DNA from: Chryseobacterium sp. OV279
GTDB taxonomy: Bacteria > Bacteroidota > Bacteroidia > Flavobacteriales > Weeksellaceae
NCBI RefSeq assembly: GCF_900128945.1
Contig: NZ_FQUD01000001.1
Location: forward strand, 1,725,450-1,789,449
Direction: 5' to 3'
Length of the DNA stretch: 64,000 nt
Under the pieces are notes generated by a model that made no database searches, was not told where the DNA came from, and saw only the letters and a list, made by a program, of their open reading frames with translations. The position numbers and the translations under genes were made by a program. Position 1 is the first letter of the stretch; every line of letters starts with the position of its first letter. Shown here piece after piece: positions 47,084 to 56,198 of this stretch.

Positions 47084-47875
47084 ATGTTATTAACAAACAA
47101 AATTGCCATTATTTATGGAGCCGGCGGAGCTGTCGGAAGTACAGTAGCTGAAACATTTGCCCGTGAAGGAGCGAAAGTGTATTTAACAGGTCGTAACAAA
47201 TCAAAAGTGGAGGCTGTAGCCGCCAGAATTAATGCTGCCGGTGGTTATGCGGAAGTTGCAGAAGTTGACGCACTTAATGAATCTCAAATCACAGACCATT
47301 TAGATTATGTGCTGAATCAGTCAGGAAATATTGACATTTCATTTAACGCAGTGGGGCTCCGCAATACAAAATTACAGGGTGTTGCGTTGGTAGATCTTGA
47401 TGTCGAAGATTTTATGGCTCCTCTTTTATCTCATGTACAGTCTAATTTTTTAACGGCGAGAGTAGCTGGAAGACATATGGGTGCCAATGGATCGGGAGTT
47501 ATTATGACCGTTACATCAAGTCCTTCAAGGGTAGCAATCCCGCATATGGGTGGAGTAGCCGTTGCGATGGCTGCTGAAGAAGCCCTTATCAGAGATCTTT
47601 CCGCTGAATTGGGGTCTACAGGCGTAAGAGCAATAGGAATTCGTCCTGAAGGTATGGCAGACAGTGATACCATGGAAGAAGTATATGGACTTCATGCTAA
47701 AGCCAATGGTCTTACCCGTGAACAGTTTCAAGGAATCATTGAAAGAAATACACATAGCAAACGTTTACCATTGCTTCAGGAAATGGCGGAAGTTGCAGCA
47801 TTCATGGCCTCCGACCGTGCAAGCGGAATGACCGGGACTATTGTCAATATGAGTATGGGAACCATTGCTGATTAA
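47084..47875 (+). CDS. SDR-family oxidoreductase-like protein, atypical active site
   Basis: This 263-residue Rossmann protein has the NAD(P) motif YGAGGAVGSTVA and an adenine-site LTGRNKSK. The catalytic Ser region (TVTSSPSRVAIPH) is present, but the usual YxxxK is not: the aligned stretch reads MGGVAVAMAAEEAL. It may therefore bind cofactor without classical dehydrogenase chemistry, or use other residues. It is divergent from the GlxA-type regulator, with the paired-half-site operator upstream, and is a likely target of that regulator. Confidence 0.85.
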   Translation: MLLTNKIAIIYGAGGAVGSTVAETFAREGAKVYLTGRNKSKVEAVAARINAAGGYAEVAEVDALNESQITDHLDYVLNQSGNIDISFNAVGLRNTKLQGVALVDLDVEDFMAPLLSHVQSNFLTARVAGRHMGANGSGVIMTVTSSPSRVAIPHMGGVAVAMAAEEALIRDLSAELGSTGVRAIGIRPEGMADSDTMEEVYGLHAKANGLTREQFQGIIERNTHSKRLPLLQEMAEVAAFMASDRASGMTGTIVNMSMGTIAD

Positions 47876-48046
47876 ATTATTTCAGCAAATCCTGGTGTTG
47901 TACAGAACAGAGCAACCGGATTTTCTAAATAAGCAGATTTTCTATTTCGGAATCAAAAAATGGATGCATCTGTCTTTCATCCTGTATGAATCGAAATCTT
48001 AATCTCAAAAATATACAATCATCAAATCAATTTAAAATACAATATT

Positions 48047-48790
48047 ATGAATCAGTATCAGATATTTTACGACTTGCATCATCAGGCTCAGTCTTTGTTA
48101 CTGGCCAATGCCTGGAATGTTAAAAGTGCACAGATTATAGAAAAAGCAGGATTCAGCGCCATCGCTACCTCAAGTGGTGCCATCGCCGATTCGCTGGGAT
48201 ATAAAGATGGAGAGCAGATCCCTTTTGATGAGCTGCTGTATATCGTGAAAAGGATCAAGGCAAGCACGGGTATTCCGCTTACCGTGGATTTGGAACGTGG
48301 CTACACCAATGATCTTGATGTTCTTCATTCACACATTCAGCAGATGATAGATATAGGCGTTGCGGGTATTAATCTTGAGGATAATCAAGGCGAGGATATA
48401 TTCCTGGAAAAACTGAAATCCATCACGAATTATCTTCGTGAAACCAACCAAAACTTATTCATCAACGCAAGAACGGATGTGTTTGTTCAAAAAATAGATC
48501 ATCCAACGGAAACTGTGATTAGTAGGGCAAAGCTTTATAAAGAGGCCGGAGCTGACGGCTTATTTGTGATCGGTTTAAAAGACACAGACACAGTTCGGAA
48601 AATTGTATCCGCTGTGGAACTTCCTGTCAATGTAGTTGGGATTTCAGCACTTTCATCTGTTGATGAACTTACTGACTGTGGTGTAAAACGGATCAGCATG
48701 GCAGGTATCCTCTATGGCGCAGGATACGGGAAAATAGACGCGATTGTCCATTCTATAAAAAAAGAGAACTCATTATCTCAACTGTACTAA
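48047..48790 (+). CDS. isocitrate lyase/PEP mutase-family protein
   Basis: This 247-residue TIM-barrel protein is of the ICL/PEPM superfamily, which makes or breaks C-C or C-P bonds next to carboxylates with a metal ion. Family landmarks are LLLANAWNVKSAQIIEKAGF, AIATSSGAIADSLGY, TVDLERGY, GINLEDNQG, INARTDVF and the GADGLFVIGL strand. It is shorter than isocitrate lyase and lacks that enzyme's KKCGH catalytic loop, so it belongs to the 2-methylisocitrate lyase/oxaloacetase-like small group; the exact substrate is unknown. It lies 171 bases after the SDR gene without a visible terminator, so it may be co-transcribed. Confidence 0.85.
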   Translation: MNQYQIFYDLHHQAQSLLLANAWNVKSAQIIEKAGFSAIATSSGAIADSLGYKDGEQIPFDELLYIVKRIKASTGIPLTVDLERGYTNDLDVLHSHIQQMIDIGVAGINLEDNQGEDIFLEKLKSITNYLRETNQNLFINARTDVFVQKIDHPTETVISRAKLYKEAGADGLFVIGLKDTDTVRKIVSAVELPVNVVGISALSSVDELTDCGVKRISMAGILYGAGYGKIDAIVHSIKKENSLSQLY

Positions 48791-48925
48791 ATTCTTACAG
48801 TCAACTTCAGAATAAGGATAGCTTAGTTTTAATAGCTGCAACTTGATATCAACATTATTTTAATAGTGCGTGTCAGTCAGGTTGTGGCTATCTATTGTAT
48901 TGATGCTGTTTGGCTTTAAAGAATA

Positions 48926-49267
48926 TTATTTCTCGACAACAAAAGCTTTCAGTTCAGCCATTTGCCCATCTTCAAATCTCCAGATGTCGCAGTAATCATA
49001 TGTGATCCATTGGTCATCTTCATTAAACAGGCTTATGGTACCTATTGCGGTTACATAATTATCTTCCTCAATCATCAGATCTACATTAAACTTCGGTGGT
49101 TTTTTGTAGGTATGAGCCATATATTGGCGTATTTCGTCTTTTCCTGAAAGTACCTGATCTCCCACGAATGTCCATTTAATATGTTCCGCACAATATGCAA
49201 GGAAGGTTTCATGATCACCCTCCGAGATTGCTGAATTGGCCTTTTTCAAAACTGTTTTATGATCCAT
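48926..49267 (-). CDS. SnoaL-like/NTF2-fold protein
   Basis: This 113-residue cone-shaped-fold protein of the SnoaL-like group begins with a helix (TVLKKANSAISEGDHETFLAYC) and then has HIKWTFVGDQVLSGKDEIRQYM, VTAIGTISLF and the closing YCDIWRFEDGQMAELKAFVV. Members are small enzymes or binding proteins; no substrate can be read from it. It is transcribed leftward as a single gene with a candidate promoter. Confidence 0.85.
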   Translation of the reverse strand: MDHKTVLKKANSAISEGDHETFLAYCAEHIKWTFVGDQVLSGKDEIRQYMAHTYKKPPKFNVDLMIEEDNYVTAIGTISLFNEDDQWITYDYCDIWRFEDGQMAELKAFVVEK

Positions 49268-49361
49268 AAGATGTATATTAATAGTTTACGGGCCGGAAGA
49301 GGGAAGACTTGTTATTTCTTACAGCGACAAGTAATTACGACATTCTTCAAAAGAATAAGAA

Positions 49362-49395
49362 CAAAATTATGGTTGCTCTTAGGACTTCATTACAA
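49362..49395 (-). promoter_or_regulatory. candidate promoter of the SnoaL-like gene
   Basis: On the minus strand, TTG (49393-49395) and TAATTTTG (49362-49369) are 23 bases apart. The leader would be about 90 bases. Confidence 0.4.
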
Positions 49396-49444
49396 TTCTT
49401 TTTTCCACCTTCTGGCTATCAGATCACGTATCAGCGAAGAACTT

Positions 49445-49804
49445 CTAGCTCAGCTGATAATTGGCAAGCACCAGACTCAGAATGAAATGAACATAATCCT
49501 GATCAGCTTCTTTTCGGTTGATCAGCTTATTTTTATAATCATAAGAATTCAGAACTCTTACCAGTCTCTGGTACGTTTCGAAATGATCACCTTTAATTTT
49601 TACCCTTCCATTGCCATCTCTTGTTTTAATGATTTCATTATCCAGAGTTCTGATTTTAAATAAGACGTAAGATAATTTAGGATGGAAATTCATCTTTCCC
49701 ACATATCTTTCAATTATATTAACCTTGAACGGATCAAATACGATTGTGTTAAATACAATATTGGAACCGGGTTCCTGTGTATTGAGCTCAAGTGTATAGT
49801 TCAT
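49445..49804 (-). CDS. small conserved-looking protein of unknown function
   Basis: This 119-residue protein has no recognised family. It is acidic/basic mixed and soluble, with beta-like N-terminal strands (TLELNTQEPGSNIVFNTIVFDPFKV) and a helical C-terminus (QRLVRVLNSYDYKNKL). It is supported as a real gene by an exact Bacteroidetes promoter (49821-49850) placed about 12 bases before its start codon and by coding-like composition. Confidence 0.7.
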   Translation of the reverse strand: MNYTLELNTQEPGSNIVFNTIVFDPFKVNIIERYVGKMNFHPKLSYVLFKIRTLDNEIIKTRDGNGRVKIKGDHFETYQRLVRVLNSYDYKNKLINRKEADQDYVHFILSLVLANYQLS

Positions 49805-49820
49805 GAATTTTATTTTTATA

Positions 49821-49850
49821 CAAATTTACCCATAAGCTAAAATAAATCAA
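49821..49850 (-). promoter_or_regulatory. promoter of the unknown 119-residue gene
   Basis: On the minus strand, TTG (49848-49850) and TAAATTTG (49821-49828) are 19 bases apart. This is one of the best promoter matches in the window. Confidence 0.65.
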
Positions 49851-50249
49851 AGGAAAATAAAGATTAAAGCACAAAAGAAATTATTTTATTCAGATTTATG
49901 GATATGTTTTTTGAAAATCAATATCGTTTTTTGAGTGCCTGATTGATAATTTATAGACGGAATGTCCTGATCACCAGCCAGAAATGATCAGTTCTCCTTT
50001 GTTGTCAATAAAAAATCAACTTGTGTAAAATTTGTGATGATTGTATGTTAATAATTGGAGTTCAGGTTCAAAAAATTAAAATTTAAGGGTTGAAGTTGGA
50101 AGGTTGGACTATAATTTCCCGTTGAGTTTATTAAAATTCGACGAAGAAGCGGCTTTTTCCCCTTAATTAATTTTAAAATAGATGATTTGGAATATTTTTA
50201 AATTAATTATATTAGATCCGTAACAAAATTAATAACTATCAGATATAAC
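49851..50249. other. gene-free AT-rich spacer
   Basis: I see no gene, RNA or clear promoter. A GAAGTTGGAAGGTTGGA word near 50090 resembles one at about 53930, which fits the scattered short word repeats of this region. Confidence 0.5.
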
Positions 50250-51278
50250 ATGAAAAAAATATTAGCATTGCTTTGTATTTGCAGTTTATCATTCCATTTG
50301 AATGCGCAGAAAATAATGACCTCCCAAGATAGTACAAAAGTATTCTATGATAAATTACTGGTGATGTTAAAATCGGATTATCTTCTTAGAAAGGATGTAG
50401 ACTGGAAGGCTGTTGGAGCTGAAACCAATCAGAATTTAACGAAGTACAGTGATTTTAAAAGTTCATTAAAGGAAACAGAGGTATTATTTGGTAAAATAGG
50501 CGCAACACACTGCAAGGTTTTTTACCAGAATAAGCCCTATGGAACAACGGTAAAAGCATCAATAGATAATTTAAGCACCCAATGGAAAGAAAAATTCGCA
50601 ACCAAACCTGGTTTTGAAGTGAAAGCCCTGAATGGAAACATTGGATATATTTTAATGCCGAATATTTCATTCCTTGATTTCAGTCCTGCAAACGTTCATA
50701 AAATAGCTCAGCCTATGTACGATCAGATTGCCGATTTTAAAGCTAAACATAAAACAGAAGGCTGGATTCTCGATCTGCGCTTTAATACAGGTGGAAATTC
50801 TTCAGCAATGCTGCTCGCTTTATATGATCTGCTGGGTGATAATGATATCTGGGGTACCGTTGACCGCAATAAAAAGCAAAATTCTAAAGTAAAACTGGAA
50901 AAAGGAAACTACTTAAGCAATTCTAAAAAATCATCTTATATCAATCCTAAAGGAGAATTGCTCGATAAAGCGAAAGTAGCCGTTATTACAGGTCCATTAA
51001 CCGCCAGTTCCGGAGAAGTGACAGCATTAGCATTTAAAGGCAGGCCCAATACCGTTTTGATAGGAGAACCTACTTTTGGAATGACCACATCCAATGTTGA
51101 TATCAAGCTGCCTTTTGATACTGTATTGATTTTAAGTGTAGCGTATGACAGCGACAGGAATGGCAATTATTATGAAAAGATCCTTCCAGACATCGCAGTT
51201 TCAAAACAGGACAATTTCAATGATCTTTTAGCAGACAAAAACATTCAGGAAGCAATTGGTTTTATAGCGAAAAAATAG
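50250..51278 (+). CDS. exported S41-family peptidase
   Basis: This 342-residue protein has a signal peptide (MKKILALLCICSLSFHLNAQ). Residues about 120-335 are an S41 tail-specific-protease core: GNIGYILMPNISF, WILDLRFNTGGNSSAML and the nucleophile loop GPLTASSGEVTALAFKG (Ser254 likely). The usual GxxTFGK has become GEPTFGMTT, so the Lys general base of CtpA-type enzymes is absent and a tricorn-like arrangement is more likely. There is no PDZ domain. It should degrade periplasmic or secreted peptides. Single gene. Confidence 0.85.
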   Translation: MKKILALLCICSLSFHLNAQKIMTSQDSTKVFYDKLLVMLKSDYLLRKDVDWKAVGAETNQNLTKYSDFKSSLKETEVLFGKIGATHCKVFYQNKPYGTTVKASIDNLSTQWKEKFATKPGFEVKALNGNIGYILMPNISFLDFSPANVHKIAQPMYDQIADFKAKHKTEGWILDLRFNTGGNSSAMLLALYDLLGDNDIWGTVDRNKKQNSKVKLEKGNYLSNSKKSSYINPKGELLDKAKVAVITGPLTASSGEVTALAFKGRPNTVLIGEPTFGMTTSNVDIKLPFDTVLILSVAYDSDRNGNYYEKILPDIAVSKQDNFNDLLADKNIQEAIGFIAKK

Positions 51279-51289
51279 AAAGGATGGGT

Positions 51290-51416
51290 TTGAGAGTCAA
51301 TGGTGAAAAGAATTAAGAATCAAGAGCTAAGAGGCAAGACGTCAGATTTTAGACATCAGACGTCAGACATCCCGAAACCCTCAAATTCTCAAACCCTCCG
51401 ACTCTCAAACTCTAAA
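51290..51416 (-). repeat. intergenic word repeats (inverted copy)
   Basis: The reverse complement of 51307-51357 matches 45881-45931 at about 44 of 51 bases. The flanking CTCAAA/GAGTTTG words match those at about 44910-44940. It lies between two genes and carries no reading frame of note. Confidence 0.7.
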
Positions 51417-53903
51417 CTAGATCAGATACTTCTTCAGTCCCTCCATAATTCCCTGCCACAGTGTGTTAAAGAAACTTTTATTGGGATCACGTTTTACATC
51501 CACTTCTACATGATTGGGTTCACCTTTTGAGTCGTTTTTAACAAAAATATTGGCAACAGCGCTGAGAAGTTTTCTCTCTTTACCCGTATTTTTATTTAAA
51601 AAGTTGACCTGCATGTCGGTATATTTAAAGTAAAAATTACCACCAATTTGCTTGCTGCTTCCTTTATAATCAAACTTCAGATAATGAATCTGCCCGTCGA
51701 GGCTTACATTAAGGTAAGGTCTTACAAACAGGTTGGCATTTTGTACAGAAAGATTGTTTATGGTTCCATTGATGGCATAATCATCATTGGTATTAGCCAC
51801 ATCAAACTGCCAGTGTACATCCGTAGGAGCATCTCCAAAAAAGTCAAAATTTGAATCTACTTTCACCATTGTCGGTTTTCCTTTCATTTTGGCACTGTTT
51901 ACATCTCTGATTTTCGCATTAAAATGGGCAAAAGTAAGCTTACCCGGAATTTTCGCCTTTTCTGCCACTTCCTCATAGGTAAGATGCGAATTTTTGATGT
52001 CTATATTTCTGATATAAAGCGGGAATTTCACATCACGAAGCTTTTTGCTGAACATATATCGTATTCCAATGTCATCAGGCGGTGCCAGATCATGATAGAT
52101 ATTACAGTCGATGCCGTCAAAAATGATTTGATCCAGATCTATGCTTGTTTTGGCTCCCAATGTTGAGTTTTTATCCTTAATCGTCACCGATTTTGCCTTT
52201 ATCGTATACAAATCCTCTTCAACTGCAATTAAACGGTTAAACTGTGCTCTGGAATATTTAGGGAGGAAAGCAAAATTGTTAAGAGCTGTTTCTTTTCCTG
52301 TATTTTTGATCTCATCAACTTTCAGACGATAGTATTTCCCGGCATCCACATCAATTTTCTTTGCCGTAATAAGCTGACTTTTACTATGAAATGGAATAGA
52401 TTCTTTAAGGATATCTTTATTAGTTGTAACTGAATTAAGTTGCACATTGAAATTCTCAACCTTCATTTTATCTTGACCCTCCTTTTTTTGGACAAAAGTA
52501 CCGTCTATAATATGAAGCGCTCCAAGATTGGCCAGCAGATCCGGCGCGGCAGTATTGCTTTTTTTAGTAACCTTAGACTTATGCGTGGCAGCAATGATTT
52601 CTACATGGGGACGGTATACATTAATTTTTCCTAATTGAAGTTGCAACTGCTGTCCTGCAAATTTTGAAGTATTATTCAGTATTTCAACTTTCTCGGTTTT
52701 AATATTGAAAACATCTTTTGTAGAGCTCTTTCCAAGGGCCGTAAATGCAATATCATTGATTAAAATATTGGAATCATTTGACGTGATTTTTTTAATGTTC
52801 ACTGCCTGCAGAGGATCCGTTTTGAAATAGATGTTTTCAAACTCAATATTGTGTGTGGAAAATGCAAAAGGAATCTTTTCTTTCACCGTTTTTTTATCGA
52901 AAACAATATCCTTCAGATTCAGATGGAAATTATCTACGGAAGCCACTTTTGTTTTATCTCTTTGCTGAATGAGTACAGAACCCTGCCCAAAATCAAGGTT
53001 TTTGATACCGATTTTCAGGTTGACTTCTTTAGGATTTTCTTTAACCTCTTTTTTGTTGGTTGAAGTAACCGTCAGTTGTGGTTTTACGAATTTTGCATTT
53101 TCAATGATGAGAGAATCTTTACTCACCGTGAAATTATCCGCAGCAAGTTGATTGATCTTCAGGTCAAAGACATTTTTTGCGTTGTAAAGTGCAGGACTTT
53201 CAATAGGTTTCAGGTGAAATTCAGAAATATTGAGCTGCTTATTTTTGGCATCAATTTTTGTAGCATAAATCTGATAAAAATCGTTTACAGTGATAAGGAT
53301 ATCATGAGCATCTATCTTAAAATCTTTAAACTCAACGGGTATTTTTGAGACATTTTCGCTCAGTTTAATTTCTGTAAGATTAATATTAACATTTTTTCCG
53401 GTAACGAGATCTTTTTTGTTTTTATCCTTCACAGAAATATGTCCATTGGTCACCAAAATATTTTCAATCCCGAAATTGATTTTCTTCTTTGGAGCATCTT
53501 TTTTCTCCTTTGATTTTCCCAGGATCACTTTCACATCAGGATCAATAAGCTGTAGCTCTTTGATATGATAAGATTTGTTAAAGATCGCCTTCCAGATCCC
53601 AAAATTCTGTACACGCAGGCTTTTTATATTCCCGTTGATCTGAGTAACAGTCGGGTCTTTGGTCTGTTTGGTCGTAATGTTTATCGAATTCGCTGAAATA
53701 TCACCCTTAAAAAGATTAAGGCTGAAATCTGCAAGACGAATTTGGTAAGGTGTTTTTTCATTCACCAGTTCCGGTAATTTATTTTTGAGATAGATATTCA
53801 GTGCGAACGGGAAAATAAGTGCTAAAACAAGCAAGGCCCCCATTACAATCAGCACAATCTTCTTCCTTTTTCCGGTTTTTTTCGAAATTAATTTTTTTTC
53901 CAT
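51417..53903 (-). CDS. AsmA-like/DUF748 protein
   Basis: This 828-residue protein has one N-terminal transmembrane helix (residues about 15-36) and then a very long periplasmic beta-rich region. It carries the AsmA/DUF748-type alternation (ISANSINITTKQ, LINDIAFTALG and VDAGKYYRLKVDEI) repeating to the end. Such proteins are thought to form hydrophobic bridges between inner and outer membranes for phospholipid movement. The last 150 residues (KRDPNKSFFNTLWQGIMEGL) resemble the family end. Single gene. Confidence 0.85.
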   Translation of the reverse strand: MEKKLISKKTGKRKKIVLIVMGALLVLALIFPFALNIYLKNKLPELVNEKTPYQIRLADFSLNLFKGDISANSINITTKQTKDPTVTQINGNIKSLRVQNFGIWKAIFNKSYHIKELQLIDPDVKVILGKSKEKKDAPKKKINFGIENILVTNGHISVKDKNKKDLVTGKNVNINLTEIKLSENVSKIPVEFKDFKIDAHDILITVNDFYQIYATKIDAKNKQLNISEFHLKPIESPALYNAKNVFDLKINQLAADNFTVSKDSLIIENAKFVKPQLTVTSTNKKEVKENPKEVNLKIGIKNLDFGQGSVLIQQRDKTKVASVDNFHLNLKDIVFDKKTVKEKIPFAFSTHNIEFENIYFKTDPLQAVNIKKITSNDSNILINDIAFTALGKSSTKDVFNIKTEKVEILNNTSKFAGQQLQLQLGKINVYRPHVEIIAATHKSKVTKKSNTAAPDLLANLGALHIIDGTFVQKKEGQDKMKVENFNVQLNSVTTNKDILKESIPFHSKSQLITAKKIDVDAGKYYRLKVDEIKNTGKETALNNFAFLPKYSRAQFNRLIAVEEDLYTIKAKSVTIKDKNSTLGAKTSIDLDQIIFDGIDCNIYHDLAPPDDIGIRYMFSKKLRDVKFPLYIRNIDIKNSHLTYEEVAEKAKIPGKLTFAHFNAKIRDVNSAKMKGKPTMVKVDSNFDFFGDAPTDVHWQFDVANTNDDYAINGTINNLSVQNANLFVRPYLNVSLDGQIHYLKFDYKGSSKQIGGNFYFKYTDMQVNFLNKNTGKERKLLSAVANIFVKNDSKGEPNHVEVDVKRDPNKSFFNTLWQGIMEGLKKYLI

Positions 53904-54173
53904 TGTATTGTTTTTTATTTTATCAGAAACGAAGTTGGAAGAGGAAAGTTGTTGAGATCAATTCCTGCTCCAGATTCCTTAATCCTGATTCTCTAATCCG
54001 AACTAACCTTAAATTACTTTCCAATCCTGTTCCAATTTACATTATAATTCAAATTATTTTGCAAATTCTTACTATTAAGCTTTTTATTGATATGAAAATG
54101 GAATTAAAATGTGGTATCAAAAAATGAATGATCCGGATATCCGGAGAATAGATTTTATAAGATGGTATATTAA

Positions 54174-54207
54174 TAAAAAAAGGCTCAAATGATAACATCC
54201 AAGCCTT
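54174..54207 (-). terminator. terminator of the VOC gene
   Basis: On the minus strand, AAGGCT / AGCCTT with an inner GATG/CAT helix is followed by TTTTTT, 53 bases after the VOC stop. The remainder of 53904-54259 is AT-rich; no gene seen. Confidence 0.7.
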
Positions 54208-54259
54208 AATTTATAATAGTCTTTAAATAATTATTTTTACTCAATCGTATATATTATTC

Positions 54260-54667
54260 CTACTTTGTTGCGAATTTTTCTACCGATTCTTTGGTTACAG
54301 ATGTAAAGAAATTCACCAGATTACCATCAGGATCTCTGAACAGTAACGATTTATTTCCCCAAGGCATGGTTGTAGGTTCCTGTACAATATAAGGAGACAG
54401 TACATTTTTTAAGCGGTTAAATTCCTGATCTACATCCTCAACCATAAATTCTATTATTGCAGTACGGTTTTCAGCAGGCTGCGCCACACTTTCTCCTCCA
54501 AAAAATTGTAAAGTTTTCGTACTTCCGATGGCAAGGGTTGCAGTTGACGTTTTCAGTTCAGCGAAATCAGGAGTATACTGTATGGCAGGAACCCCAGTGA
54601 TCTGTTCATAAAATTTCACCAGACTTTCGATTTGGGCTGTGATAATTCGTATGGATACTAAATTCAT
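54260..54667 (-). CDS. VOC-family (glyoxalase/dioxygenase-fold) protein
   Basis: This 135-residue protein starts at the ATG at 54665-54667, which opens the family's first strand (LVSIRIITAQIESLVKFYEQITG). It shows the paired beta-alpha-beta modules, with FMVEDVDQEFNRL and LFRDPDGNLVNFF as the second-half signature. Members bind a metal or carry resistance and glyoxalase-like functions; no specific substrate can be assigned. The promoter region carries a GACAA-GAGG-TTGTC inverted repeat. Confidence 0.85.
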   Translation of the reverse strand: MNLVSIRIITAQIESLVKFYEQITGVPAIQYTPDFAELKTSTATLAIGSTKTLQFFGGESVAQPAENRTAIIEFMVEDVDQEFNRLKNVLSPYIVQEPTTMPWGNKSLLFRDPDGNLVNFFTSVTKESVEKFATK

Positions 54668-54691
54668 TTTTTTAAATTTTAAATTATTTAA

Positions 54692-54725
54692 CAAAAATAG
54701 GGTGGTGGTGTGACAAGAGGTTGTC
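54692..54725 (-). promoter_or_regulatory. promoter and inverted TTGTC sites of the VOC gene
   Basis: TATTTTTG on the minus strand (54692-54699) fits TAnnTTTG. GACAA-GAGG-TTGTC (54712-54725) is a perfect short inverted repeat at about the -33 position, using the same TTGTC word as the GlxA-linked operators. Confidence 0.45.
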
Positions 54726-54853
54726 AGTAGAAAATAATATTTTTTCTTTTAAACGCAAAATTCCATCACAATGCTGCATATTAAAAGTTGAGCAAAGAAG
54801 GAATTAATTGTATTGATTCGACTAGGCAAATGTTTTAGCCGAAAGCTTCCGGG

Positions 54854-54891
54854 AAAATAAAAACAGCACCATTAGAGTTCTAATGATGCTG
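54854..54891 (-). terminator. orphan minus-strand terminator
   Basis: On the minus strand, a 13-bp stem CAGCATCATTAGA / TCTAATGGTGCTG (one T-G pair) with a 2-base loop is followed by a T-rich tail. No confident minus-strand gene lies upstream (54900-55400). Confidence 0.7.
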
Positions 54892-55168
54892 CTTACATTA
54901 AGTGTTTTTACCTTAGTAATTTGGTTCGAAATTGTCTTTATGTTACGGGTACAACCACATTTTCGCTTGTTTCAAAACCTCATGTTTAAGTGCTTCGTTC
55001 TATGGTTATTTCTGAAGTATTCTTAAACTGAGAGAATAAACCGAGGGAACCATTTTAAGGATAGGATCATTTAGCTTTCATGGACTTTCTTCTGGAGCTT
55101 TTGTATAAAAGCTGCAAAAGATTTCTGATCCTGTCCGAAATTGGGAATTCAAATCAATTCTTATTTTG

Positions 55169-55348
55169 TTAATTAGTACTTGTGCAACCTTCGGAATGGG
55201 AATGAAAGAAAGAATCTTTAAAAGAAATCGAAATACTTTCAACCAACAATTTATCCTTGGATAAAAGGTCGGATTTTCCCTGTGCCTGCTGGCTGTTCTG
55301 TCCTGACTTACGCAATACTGCGATCTGAATTGTCTTTAGCTTTTTCAA
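55169..55348 (-). other. possible 59-residue small ORF or remnant
   Basis: A frame with a TTG start (KKLKTIQIAVLRKSG ... ending HSHSEGCTSTN) lies upstream of the orphan terminator. It has a coding-like N-terminus but no ATG, no clear promoter and no recognised family. The rest of 54726-55403 shows no other gene. Confidence 0.2.
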
Positions 55349-55403
55349 CTTAATGAGTGTTTAAATATATATAGAATGGCTTAGTTTGTGCAAATATATA
55401 AAA

Positions 55404-55425
55404 TTAGACACTAACTAGTGTCTAA
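55404..55425. promoter_or_regulatory. palindromic operator upstream of the TetR gene
   Basis: The 10-bp arms TTAGACACTA and TAGTGTCTAA are separated by AC and end 44 bases before the TetR-type start codon. This is the typical form of a TetR self-repression site. Confidence 0.75.
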
Positions 55426-55469
55426 AATAATTAAAAATTTCATAAACTTGTATAATCTAATGTTTAATC

Positions 55470-56099
55470 ATGGAAAGAAAATCAGCAGCAGGCAGTATCC
55501 GAAACAAGGAACGCAGTAAAAAGAAATTTTTGGATGCGGTTGGAAAAATTCTGAAAACGAAAGGATATGCAGGATTAAAAGTGAATGATATCGCCACCGT
55601 CGCGGGAGTAGATAAGAAAATGATCTACACCTATTTTGGTGGAATGGATGGTCTTATGGACGAATATATCAGATCCAAGGATTACTGGAGTAATGTAACG
55701 ACCGAAAAAATGATGCCTGATATGGAAAGTGGCGGGAGATTATTTACGGAAGCCATGCTGCTGGAGCAATACGATTATGTATTCAAAAATAAGGAGCTGC
55801 AGAAATTATTACTGTGGCGCTTATCTGAGTCCAGAAAGTCATTAACAAAAATGACCAATGCACAGGAGGAAAATGGGGAGGGTCTTTTTAAATTCATTAT
55901 CGAGCCTCATTTTGGAGAACGGACACAGGATTTCCGTGCTATAACGGCCATTATCATTTCAGGACTTTATTATCTGAATATGTATTCTTCTTTAAATGGA
56001 AGCGTTTTTTGCGGAATAGACCTCAGTACGGAGGAAGGCCGTGAGAAGATCAAAAAGGCAGTATCTTTCCTGGTGGATCAAACTTATGAGAATCTGTAG
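55470..56099 (+). CDS. TetR/AcrR-family transcriptional regulator
   Basis: This 209-residue regulator has an N-terminal HTH at about residues 14-60 (KKFLDAVGKILKTKGYAGLKVNDIATVAGVDKKMIYTYFGG), which is a clear TetR pattern. The C-terminal ligand domain has no recognised match. A 22-base palindrome sits in its own promoter, so autorepression is likely. The gene is convergent with the heme-binding-like gene; no transporter or enzyme gene is directly coupled to it here. Confidence 0.9.
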   Translation: MERKSAAGSIRNKERSKKKFLDAVGKILKTKGYAGLKVNDIATVAGVDKKMIYTYFGGMDGLMDEYIRSKDYWSNVTTEKMMPDMESGGRLFTEAMLLEQYDYVFKNKELQKLLLWRLSESRKSLTKMTNAQEENGEGLFKFIIEPHFGERTQDFRAITAIIISGLYYLNMYSSLNGSVFCGIDLSTEEGREKIKKAVSFLVDQTYENL

Positions 56100-56198
56100 T
56101 AATTTACTGGACAGGTATATATATGGACTTTTTATAATCGCCGGAGAAATAAAAAAGAGGCAATAATTTGCCCCTTACTTTCCTTTTTTGAGTGATTT

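Noticed and set aside
49259-49663. 134-codon + strand frame overlapping two minus-strand genes
   Set aside because: It overlaps the SnoaL-like gene start, that gene's promoter and the unknown 119-residue gene; no family support.
53819-54127. 102-codon + strand frame
   Set aside because: It is antisense to the AsmA start and then AT-rich spacer; no coding features.
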